In this document: positions 55,666 through 64,000 of the stretch, in pieces
Layout: each line of letters begins with the position of its first letter
Position numbering within the stretch: the stretch's first letter is position 1
Source of the DNA: Mesorhabditis belari
Lineage: Eukaryota; Nematoda; Chromadorea; Rhabditida; Rhabditidae
Assembly: GCA_958450365.1 (NCBI GenBank)
Contig: CAUEEP010000937.1
Coordinates: 1,550,501 to 1,614,500, forward strand
Direction: 5' to 3'
Length of the DNA stretch: 64,000 nucleotides
Program-made: the position numbers and the translations under genes
The notes under the pieces: model-generated
The model's database searches: none
What the model was told of the DNA's origin: nothing
The model's input: only the letters and a program-made list of their open reading frames with translations

Positions 55666-56158
55666 CTAATAAGACTATTCCAAAGATTGCAAGTCTCAGG
55701 GTGAAACTAGTAAGTTTTGACCTTTTTTTTAACACCATTGAGTCTGATCTCAATGCCCGATCAGGCTCAACTCTTGCATGTATCTACGCAAGATTTGCTC
55801 GGGTGATGTTCACAAGTCTTATCTCTGCAATGCTCTCATTCCCATTTTGCTTCCCTTTTCCCCTTATCACTCACTCAAAGACTCAAAAATTCTGAAAGAA
55901 ACGATCGTATTTTGTTTATACAAAATGAAATTCGGCTAATTTACATCAATTTGAAGAGTTTATTATCAAAAATTTTAGTTTTTATGTTTTTAGATTAGAT
56001 TTTTAAATTGTTTTTTGATTTTTTTTTGATTCTTTTTAGATTCTTTTTGATTCTTTTTAAACTTTTTAATTGTTTTTAGCTGTTTTTACTTTCTTTTTAC
56101 CTTTTCTATCCTTTTCTTTCACAATTTTAACTATTAAGATTCATTGATCGATTTCTAA
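55666..56158. other. Intergenic, no gene seen
   Basis: AT-rich, T-runs (GATTCTTTTT repeats near 56030). No exon recognised. Confidence 0.35.
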
Positions 56159-56229
56159 AAGCTAAACAAGCTAGTAACGATGGATTACGAAAGCTTTTTC
56201 TAAAGAACACTTTCTTTTAAGTCCAATCA

Positions 56230-56680
56230 AGCTAATTTACTCAAAGCTAATCAAGCTTTAGCGTTCTTTTCGCTTGTTCGAGGCGTTGAGCACTGTTCGA
56301 GGCACTGTTCGAGGCGCGCCGCCACTTCTGGGGGGTTATTGAGGTCATGGGGCACCCAAGTTTCGATTCAAATCCAAGGGTATAAAGGTGCCTTAGCACT
56401 GTAGCATGATCAACCCCTAACTCTTCTCTCAATTCACGCGATGATACCCGATGGTCGTTGGTAATGAGTTCGAGTAATCATCCAGTTTTGGAATCATCCA
56501 GTTGGGGTGCCACTCCACTGCATTTTTCAAACATTTGTCCCCAGATCGAAACTTGGCAAACCATACTCGACACGTTCTTTCGGAAGTCCTTCACATATAT
56601 CTTTTTAATATTAGCAGCTGCCAAGCCTGCACTGTGCTCTTATAGGAACTCATGAAGAATGACATGACGAATATGTCGAG
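56230..56680 (-). pseudogene. Mariner transposase relic, N-terminal part
   Basis: The minus-strand frame 56432-56247 reads REELGVDHATVLRHLYTLGF, matching the second helix-turn-helix of mariner transposases (ELGVSHTTVxRHLxxLG). Upstream on the same strand, remnants of the first domain can be followed to about 56680 across stops. The catalytic half is missing. A mariner-type end (CAGTTTTCAATTCACCAATC) lies at 56843. Confidence 0.8.
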
Positions 56681-57169
56681 ATTCTCGAGTGCAATAGAAG
56701 AAGTGAAGAAAAATACCAAAAGATAAAAAGCTGGAAGCATAATTTTCTCGCAATAATTAGAGGAAATGTTTAAGTAACCAAACCGCCTTTCAAACTGGTT
56801 CAATGCTGTTGTTTTTTATCTGCGAGTCCCGCGAAATAGCCCGCAGTTTTCAATTCACCAATCCAATAGTAGCCGTAACGGTAGATTCTTCCGGAGTTTC
56901 GACAACGCTGAGCGTTGCACTTCTAAATCTATCCGCCAGCTTGGTGTGATACACCTTCATTTCTTTCTGAAGGGTCGATTTGGTGATTTGTGGTCGATTT
57001 CGAGACAAAAATGGGTTATGTAAGCCATAAAAGTACCAATTTTGACAATAAACAAAATTTTATAACGGAACCGAGAAAGAGGAACGTGTACGCGAAAAAC
57101 AGCGAAGCGAAAAGAAACAGCGAAGCGCCGGACCGGGCAACGATTTTTTTAAAAGAATGAATTTTGGGG

Positions 57170-57745
57170 GTAGTCAAAACAGCGCCATAATAGAAAACGT
57201 TCAAAACAGCGCCGTCAAATTTCTCAAAATCCCAAAAACGAAGCCGGTTCAAGTTTTTTACCAAAAAATTCCTTGCGTTCTTGGCTACATGATGGGTGAA
57301 ACAGTTTTTTAAAAAAGTTAATATTTCATAGATAAAAAGAGCACTCAAAATGGGTCTCTAAAGATATTCAGTCAACCAACTGACAAGGGAATGTCAACCG
57401 GGTTTTGTGGGCAAATGGCATGAGCCATGAGCCATGAGCCATATACTATTCGACGTAGAATTTAACGCTGATTCCGAATCTGCTTTCCGTTTTTGCTAAG
57501 GAGTACTATGTACCTTGTCAGTTGTCAGTGATACTCAGTTGGTTGACTGAATATCTTTAGAGATCCATTTTGAGTGCTCTTTTTATCTATGAAATATTAA
57601 CTTTTTTAAAAAACTGTTTCACCCATCATGTAGCCAAGAACGCAAGGAATTTTTTGGTATAAAACTTGAACCGGCTTCGTTTTTTGGATTTTGAGAAATT
57701 TGACGACGCTGTTTTGAACGTTTTCTATTAAGGCGCTCTTTTGAT
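57170..57745. mobile_element. Fold-back element, ~220-bp arms
   Basis: The left arm includes GAAAACGTTCAAAACAGCGC, TACATGATGGGTGAAACAGT and AAAAAGAGCACTCAAAATGG. The right arm has them in reverse complement in reverse order. The centre (57410-57510) contains the CGACGTAGAATTTAACGCTG motif of the 2657-3233 family. Confidence 0.82.
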
Positions 57746-58408
57746 TACTCCCCTGAATTTTAAAGGAATGGAAGGAAGGGGCGGAAAGGCAGACGCCGTC
57801 TCGAGTACGGTAGTTTAGGCGTATTATAGAATTTAGGGTTGGAAAGTTGCCTATCCGTATTTGAACTGTGGGCATTGGAGGGCCTATTGTCGAGTGCAAT
57901 AGAAGAAGTGAAGAAAAATACCAAAAGATAAAAAGCTGGAAGCATAATTTTCTCGCAATAATTAGAGGAAATGTTTAAGTAACCAAACCGCCTATCAAAC
58001 TGGTTCAATGCTGTTGTTTTTTTATCTGCAAGTCGGCGAAATACCCCGCAGTTCACCAGTTTTCAATTCACCAACCTAGCCTAGCCTAGCCTAGCCCAAG
58101 CCTAGCCTAAAAGCTAAACAAGCTAGTAGCTATGGATTACGAAAGCCTTTTCTAAAGAACACTTAAGTCCAATTCCAAGTTTAAGTTCAATCAAGCTAGT
58201 TTACCCAAAGCTAATCAAGCTTTAACGTTCTTTTTGCTTACTTTCAGCTCAAAAGACAGCTCAAAAAGTGTAAATCAATCCCTTTCCAGACTAAATTCAG
58301 TGTTTAACTTGTTTTTTTGCTATTATTTTGTCGAATTTGTCGAAAACTTGATCTAACTTGCTTCTGAATGTACTTTTGAATAAAAAAAAATGAAATTTCT
58401 AGTAGAAA

Positions 58409-60606
58409 ATGAATGAAAAAATGACCATGAATCATCACATGTGGATGTGGTTTCACACGAAAATTGATGACACGATTCTTTTCGACTTTTGGACGGTAAA
58501 AACGGCTTGGGGTGAGTAAATCGACGGCAAAAATTCTAAAATTCTAATATTAATACGATTTCGACTTATAAACGTTTCAGAAATGAGCTATTCGTGCGCA
58601 ATTTTGCTGGTCGCTTCGATTCTCGTTGAAGTGGTGAAGTGGTTGAGATGGAGAGTTGAAAAGCAATGGGAGGGATCGCTGTGAGTGAAATGACGCTGAA
58701 TTTGTATGACTTTCTCAGTTTGGTTCTTCGAGTTCTTCATCGCTTAATAGGATGGAATTTGTAGCGAAAAAACAGTCAAGTTTAACCCAAAATCGATCCA
58801 AGAATTTGGGCAAAACAGGGCAAAACGGCAAACGCAATTGGTAACGCGCTTGCCCACGCCCACACAATCCGGGTTCGACTCCCGACTGTCTCGTGACTTA
58901 AAAAATGCCACATTGCCACTCAAAGTCCTCAAGAAGTCCTCAAGAAGTTCTCAAGAAAGGCATTGCGTTTGATCTCTGATCTACCAAAGCAATGCAATGG
59001 CGCTGAGATACGCAACACTCTTGCGAATCTCTGAAGCATTGTAGCCCTGAATCTTGGCCATATTTCTATACAAAAACTTCCCGATTGGACTTATAAAACT
59101 CATTTCACAAGCGCTTAAATGAGCGCTAGTCAATGGCTCTTTGGCGAATCTGTCATTTGTCTTTGGAAGCTAAATTGAGAGTCAATTGAGAGAACAATTG
59201 CTGAGCGGCTTGTCTCTTAACAATTCTTTGATATAATAATCCTTTCCAGACCGACCAGCTATGCTCAACGACTCTTTCATCCATCTCATTTAATACAAGT
59301 TTGTCAAAAACCAGATCAAAAGTCAAAAAATCCTTTCATCAATCCTTTCATCAATCCTTTTCTCAATTCTTTTTTCAATTTAGGTGCTGCTCTTCCTTGT
59401 GCAAATCGTCTTAAGCTACATGTTGATGTTAGCTTTTATGACTTTCTCGGTGTGGATTGGATTGGCCATTGCGATTGGTGAGTAAAATCGAATGAAATCG
59501 TTGCCACTTTCAAATCGACTTCTTACCGTTTTATGTTTAAAATGTTTAAGCTTGATACTGTTGATGTTGATGTGAGATATAATCGAATCTAGGGCCAATA
59601 AGCCTGTAACTTTTAATGATTATTGAAACAGCAAAGTGTTTAGAAATTCTGATCATGATCGATCTTGAAATACAGCAAAGTAAGAATCAGAAATTCTTCA
59701 CCCAGGCTCATTTCACAAGCGCTAGAATGAACGCTAGTCAATATCTGAGCCTGAACCTAAGCCTAAGCCTAAGCCTAAGCCTAAGCCTAAGCCTAAGCCT
59801 GAGCCTGAGCCTAAGCCTAAGCCTGTAAGCCAAGCAAGGCAATGCCAAAGCCAGATCAGAAGCCAGCTCTAGCTCCTGGGAACTTATTGTTGGCTAAGCT
59901 AGGCAAGCCAAAGGCAGAACACGGTCAAAAGTCTACTAATAGAGTATAAGGCCCTACTTTGACGACAAGGGCTACGTATTGGTTTAACTCATTGGTAGAG
60001 CGTTTGCCCGGTAAGCGAAAGGTCGCTGGTCCGAATCCCGGCGCCAACCATGCCTATTCCAGCCTTAACCCATAAAGAGACTGTCCAACTGAGCCAAGAA
60101 CGTTTATCGACTAATAAATGAGTCCTAATCAGATCAAGCCTGATCAAATCAAGCTAAGCAAGGTCAGCAGTCAGACCAAGCACTGACTTCCAAGCCTGGG
60201 TCAGGAAAATTAAGAAAATTCGAAAACCAACTAGGAAAGTTGGGAAATTTTCTACAATCCTGGCCAGAATTGTTCTTAGAGATGTCCCAAATCAGCCAAG
60301 GCAAGCTAAATTAGATATAAATCTTTGGCTGAGGTTTGGCTGATGTTTGGCTGATGTTTGGCTGATGTTTGGCTTTCTTTGGCTGGTCTTTGGCTTACTT
60401 TAGCTTTCTATGGCTTTCTATGGCTTGGTTACAGTTTTTGGCTTTTTAAACAGTTTTGAGTCTCCATTGTATTCAATAGCTAATAAAATGCAAATCTCTA
60501 AGCATTTACAGGCTCTGGAATCGGTTACTACTTGTTTGGGAGTCGTCCCATTCCCCAGCCACCGCATGGCCAAAGGGAAGCCGCCGAGGAGGAGTGCTGT
60601 GGATAA
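58409..60606 (+). CDS. CTR-family copper transporter 1, complete
   Basis: High-affinity Cu(I) uptake channel of the Ctr family, working as a membrane trimer. Exons: 58409-58511, 58581-58680, 59250-59298, 59384-59477 and 60512-60606. They sum to 441 nt, 146 residues, the usual size, with all phases matching. The N-terminus MNEKMTMNHHMWMWFHTKID is Met/His-rich, followed by LFDFW before TM1 (SYSCAILLVASILVEVV). TM2 carries the family's M-x3-M pore motif (YMLMLAFM). TM3 has G-x3-G (GSGIGYYLFG). The C-terminus ends with a Cys pair (EEECCG), the usual copper-handling tail. A TTTCTAG six bases before the ATG may be a trans-splice acceptor, which would also remove a short upstream ORF starting at 58390. 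AATAAA follows at 60679-60684. Confidence 0.93.
58805..58897 (+). tRNA. tRNA-like sequence in CTR1 intron 2
   Basis: AACGCAATTGGTAACGCGCT (D-arm region), CTTGCCCACGCCCACACAA and CCGGGTTCGACTCCCGAC (good T arm / B box). The acceptor is not paired. tRNA-derived element. Confidence 0.45.
59037..59165. repeat. Half copy of the 21786-22140 fold-back family
   Basis: TGTAGCCCTGAATCTTGGCC through TGGACTTATAAAACTCATTT and CACAAGCGCTTAAATGAGCG. It lies in CTR1 intron 2, immediately before exon 59250-59298. Confidence 0.8.
59748..59826. repeat. Interstitial TTAGGC telomere-type array in CTR1 intron 4
   Basis: About 12 CCTAAG hexamers with CCTGAG variants. Confidence 0.92.
59979..60050 (+). tRNA. tRNA-Thr(GGT)-like sequence, same family as 41045-41118
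   Basis: TGGTTTAACTCATTGGTAGA (A box), loop CCGGTAA with anticodon GGT, and GCTGGTCCGAATCCCGG (degenerate B box, CCGAATCC). Acceptor TGGTT/AACCA pairs 5 bp. Flanks on both sides (AAGGCCCTACTTTGACG before, GACTGTCCAACT after) match those of the 41045 copy, so the dispersed unit is a SINE-like repeat larger than the tRNA. Confidence 0.55.
60325..60425. repeat. Short repeat GGCTGATGTTT
   Basis: Four clear copies and degenerate TTTGGCT units shortly before CTR1 exon 5. Confidence 0.8.
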
Positions 60607-60678
60607 AAAAAAGAAATGATTAATGCACTGTTTATAATAAGGAATTATTTAGTTTTTATAGTACCATTTCACGGGTCA

Positions 60679-60684
60679 AATAAA
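60679..60684 (+). terminator. Poly(A) signal of CTR1
   Basis: AATAAA about 75 nt after the TAA and about 190 nt before the CTR2 start. Confidence 0.6.
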
Positions 60685-60874
60685 TCTATCAACGAATTTG
60701 AGAGTTTTTTCCGTTAAGAAGAATGATCTTTTCATTTTTTTGAGTGATTTTAATTTGTTTTTAATGAAATTTAGCTTGATTTTGAGCTATTTTGAGCTAT
60801 TTTAAGCTATTTTAAGCTATTTTAAGCTATTTTGAGTTAAACTTACCTAGATTTAGCTTTAAAAAAACCCAAAA

Positions 60875-63863
60875 ATGATGATGATGAAGATGTATTTCCA
60901 TTTTCGAGTCGAGGAAGTGATTCTGTTTCAGGATTGGGCCACGAAATCAGTGACAGGTAAGAGGATTGCTAAAATTTTGAATCTCAATGACAAGTAGAAT
61001 GAATTTTCGTCAAAGAAACTTAAGCACTAAACCTCTTGTTTAACTCTCGCAAACAATCTATTGGGTTGGGGAGAATGAGTCGGCGCCCAACTTTAAAGGG
61101 ACTTTTTGCACACATAAAGCCTTCTTTAAACATACGTTTGGTTTCATCAAAAGGATCCACTATTTCTCTACAAAATCACTTTTGAGAGATTCCACAAAGC
61201 TTTTCTTTCGTGGAGTTTATGAACTTCCAAACGCAGCTGGTTAAAATGGCAAAGAGTCCGACTCATCATTTGAACAGTTTCTTTCACATAAACCTTCTTT
61301 GGTGTTTATATAAAAAAGATAGAGCACATTCAATTACTTAAGTTGACAAATTTGCAGAAAGATCCCACCAATGGTTTTTTCTAGATCACAGTTTGTAGTT
61401 TTTGTGAAAAAATGGCTTTTTCTTGAGCGGAGGCGCTGTTTGAATTTTCTTTTAAATGTCATTTTGTAGAGAATTAGTTAACCATTCTACTCATATCAAA
61501 CGCATATTATTTGACGAAGTCGAATTGAAGTTTTAGACATTTTTTTCATTTTCGGCGCCGACTCATTCTCCCCAACCCAATAATTTGTGAGCAAGAAATC
61601 CCCTCTGGCACACTCAACTCCTCACTTTCAGCTACGTTCTCTATGTTCTTATGCATGAGTATACAAAACAAATTCCACGTTTCTTTAGTCAAGTTTAATG
61701 GGGATTCTATTAAAATTAACCATAAGTTGATTCAGCTTCTATACCTCGAGTTATAAACCATCTAAGTTGATCGGCTTCTCCAGGTAGGTAGTTCAACTTT
61801 GATACAAATTTTCTCTATCTTCTCGCGCATGAATATACAAAATAAACTATAGTTTTCTATAACCAAATTTAATGAGGATCATTTTAAAACTAACCTTAAG
61901 TCGATCTGATCACTGAGAGTCGAGATATAGAGTAAAATAGAAAAGTGCGCTAAAGTGCCTTTGACACAAATTTTCTCTATGTTCTTACACACGAGTATAT
62001 AAAACAAATTCTACTTTTCTATAACCAAATTTAATGAGGATCATTTTAAAATTAACCTTAGGTCGATCTGTTCATTAGAAGTCAAGATATAGAGTAAAAT
62101 AGAAAAGTTCCTAAACTCTTACTCGTAACGGAAGACTCAACTTCAACTTCAACTTGTTTTCATAAGAAAACAAAAGAATTTTTTGTGTTTACCAGAAAGA
62201 TTGTGTTTAGAGCTTTAAGCTCAAAGTAAAGTTGCACTATTTAAGGCTATATCTTCACTTGTTTCGCTGTTCTTGCAATGGCCGCTTTCTTTGAGTTCGC
62301 TAAGTTTGGTCGATTGACGCTTGGGAAAGAAGTTGATGAAGATGTGAGTTTTTTATTTTGAAATCTTTTTAAGCTTTTTGAAGTTTAAAACTATCGAGTT
62401 GGTGGCTATGATTCACGTTTCTGATTTTGGTTAATTAAGGTTAATGGTTAAAAAGTTAATTCATAGTTTTTCCTTATAACAAATTGTCATTTTGCCATTT
62501 TGCCCAATTGCCATTTTGCCCCTTTGTCCAATTGCCATTTTGCTCAATTGCCTTTTTGCTCCTTTCCCCAATCCTCCTTTTTGTGCTAAAGTTTCATCTG
62601 ATGCTGATCTGATGATGTTTTTTGAGGAGCACTAAAAGGTGTAGCCGAAAAAGGACCTTTGGAAAAGTAGCTGGGAAATGTCGAATTTATATTGTCTATA
62701 TTTCAAAAGTAGCAAGTGTTATATAGAGGATTGTAGCCCTGAATCTTGGCTATATTTCTATACCAAAAACTTCTCGATTGGACTTATACAACTCATTTCA
62801 CAAGCGCTTGAATGAACATTAGTCAATCTCTCTTCGGACTCTGACTCGTCCATTTTTGTGAAACTGGGAAATGTCTAATTTAATTCAAAAGTGGCAATTG
62901 TTATATAGAGAATTGTAGCCCTGAATCTTGACCATATTTTTATACAAAAAACTTCCCCATTGGACTTATGCAATTCATTTCACAAGCGCTTGAATGAGAC
63001 TCGAATGACAAATGACATTTAACTAAAAGCCGTTTAACTAAAAACCAAATCCAATCCAACCAAATAAACCAAATTCAATCATTCAATCATTTTCGATTCC
63101 TTCCCAAAAAAAAAATCCCAAAAAAAAAGAGCAAAATGAAGCACAGGTCAGCTCCATTTCATCAAAAAAATTTTTTTTTGAGTTTTTGACCATTGTGACT
63201 TTTTTCCTAATCTTTCCAAAACCATTTCTAACAAAAATCCCTAACCACCCCAAAAACTCAAAAAAGACCTCTAAAACCTCTAAAACCTAGTAGGCAGGGC
63301 AGGCGGGGCCGGGCAAACCAAATTCAATCATTCAATCATTTTCGATTCCTTCTCAAAACAATAATGCCCAACAGAAACGAGCAATATGATTTCAAACTAA
63401 AAGCAAGTGCTGATTGATTTTAAAACTACAGTGTCTAGAGTTGATTTCGTGCAGATTCTTTTTTTGGGAAGATAACCAATAAGTACCATATCCAAAATAT
63501 CCAAAATGACCAAAACAATGAGTTCAAAACAATTTCAAATTCAATAACCTAAAGGTTTTCAGTGTTCTTGTACAACGTCACTTTTGGGATGTCCTTGTGA
63601 TGGAGCGTCATCAAGAGGATCACAACGATCGAACACTCCATTCATTGGGAATCACGTTAACTAGTAATCTTTCATTCTCGAGGCTCATTCTCGAGGCTCA
63701 TTCTCTTACTTACTCAAATTTTTGCTTCACTCAGGGTTTAGCTTGAAAATCTTTATGGACGGTCGACATGTGCTCAACTCGGTGACGTTAATCTTTCAAA
63801 CGTTTCTCGGCTATTGTCTTATGTTGGTCACGATGACGTATAATGTGCCACTAGTTTGCGCAG
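60875..63863 (+). CDS. CTR-family copper transporter 2, partial (runs off window)
   Basis: A second Ctr gene in tandem, starting 268 bp after the stop of the first. Exon 60875-60956 encodes MMMMKMYFHFRVEEVILFQD then WATKSVT (Met-rich start, the LFxxW pre-TM1 motif). Exon 62246-62343 gives GYIFTCFAVLAMAAFFEFAK (TM1). Exon about 63735-63863 gives GFSLKIFMDGRHVLNSV, then YCLMLVTMTYNVPLVCA with the M-x3-M pore motif of TM2. By phase and by comparison with CTR1, a short exon is missing between 62343 and 63735; I could not find it. TM3 with G-x3-G and the tail lie beyond 64000. Intron 1 contains a MITE and a triple repeat. Confidence 0.88.
61061..61580. mobile_element. 520-bp MITE, 27-bp perfect inverted ends, TA duplication
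   Basis: TTGGGTTGGGGAGAATGAGT... (61061-61087) and its exact complement (61554-61580) are flanked by TA (61059-61060, 61581-61582). No coding capacity. A TTGGGTTGG start with TA duplication is typical of mariner-derived elements. Located in CTR2 intron 1. Confidence 0.92.
61630..62120. repeat. Three tandem copies of the ~200-bp dispersed repeat, inverse to 17600-18225
   Basis: TTCTCTATGTTCTTA, GAGTATACAAAACAAATTC, TATAACCAAATTTAATGAGG and ATCATTTTAAAACTAACC recur near 61640, 61820 and 61975. These are the reverse complement of the intronic repeat in the FLVCR-like gene. Confidence 0.78.
62671..63015. repeat. Two half copies of the 21786-22140 fold-back family, direct
   Basis: AGCTGGGAAATGTC ... 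CACAAGCGCTTGAATGAAC at 62671-62820, and AACTGGGAAATGTC ... CACAAGCGCTTGAATGAGAC at 62868-63003, head to tail in CTR2 intron 2. Confidence 0.82.
63016..63734. other. CTR2 intron 2, 3' part
   Basis: AT-rich. AACCAAATTCAATCATTCAA and a following CATTTTCGATTCCTTC occur twice (63070 and 63320), and AAAATGAAGCACAGGT occurs here (63126) and again after the next exon (63888). No exon identified, although one is expected. Confidence 0.4.
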
Positions 63864-64000
63864 GTAAAGTAAAATAGGAAAATGAAGCACAGGTTTCAGC
63901 ATCATTTCATCAAAAAGCTATTTGTTTTTAAGCTTTTGGACTATTGTACTTTGTGCTCAAATCTTTCTAACACCATTTCTGACACCTCTAACACCTCTAA

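Larger units (their letters stand above)
56159..58240. repeat. Two duplicated segments arranged A-B ... B-A
   Basis: Segment A (AAAAGCTAAACAAGCTAGTA then CGATGGATTACGAAAGC...) at 56157-56275 recurs at 58108-58240. Segment B (GAGTGCAATAGAAGAAGTGA ...) at 56688-56870 recurs at 57893-58075. All are in direct orientation, with a fold-back between the two B copies. Confidence 0.75.

Overview
This window reads as nuclear DNA of a nematode, most likely a rhabditid-type worm. The evidence is a set of intron-rich genes with short introns ending in TTTCAG/TTTTAG, interstitial runs of the nematode telomere hexamer TTAGGC, several mariner/Tc1 relics, and gene content that matches nematode families. Six-frame ORFs are mostly misleading here. 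The longest ones are translations of minisatellites, while the real proteins are split into exons of about 40-190 bp.

Four genes could be assembled exon by exon with consistent splice phases. (1) 64-1387 (+): the 3' part of ubiquilin (STI1 repeats plus C-terminal UBA). (2) 19109 down to about 3838-3884 (-): a complete FLVCR-family major-facilitator transporter in 15-16 exons, about 466-494 residues of coding spread over 15 kb because its introns are packed with tandem repeats. (3) 37484-46920 (+): a complete empty-spiracles/EMX homeobox gene (ceh-2 type), five exons, 161 residues. (4) 58409-60606 and 60875 to beyond the window end (+): two tandem CTR-family copper transporters, the first complete (five exons, 146 residues), the second cut by the window edge. 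A short unrecognised gene end lies at about 54620-54973.

The rest is repeats. About 45 minisatellite arrays (units 4-32 bp) occupy a large part of the window, in introns and in the two intergenic deserts (19.1-37.4 kb and 47-58.4 kb). Other non-coding material includes fold-back (long inverted repeat) elements, MITEs with clean terminal inverted repeats and TA duplications, dead mariner/Tc1 transposases, and a dozen tRNA-like sequences that keep recognisable A and B boxes but do not fold as clean tRNAs.

The most interesting pattern is that several minisatellites can be traced to a short single-copy ancestor still present in a paired copy. One arm of a fold-back at 20440-21658 has expanded to a 6-bp array while the other arm keeps the unexpanded sequence. 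A dispersed repeat has a 10-bp array at 28985-29052 that is missing from its relative at 4285-4350. A tRNA A box has been amplified at 51438-51505, and an array has grown inside a dead Tc1 transposase at 32023-32118. The window looks like a catalogue of minisatellite births. The genes themselves do not form one pathway.
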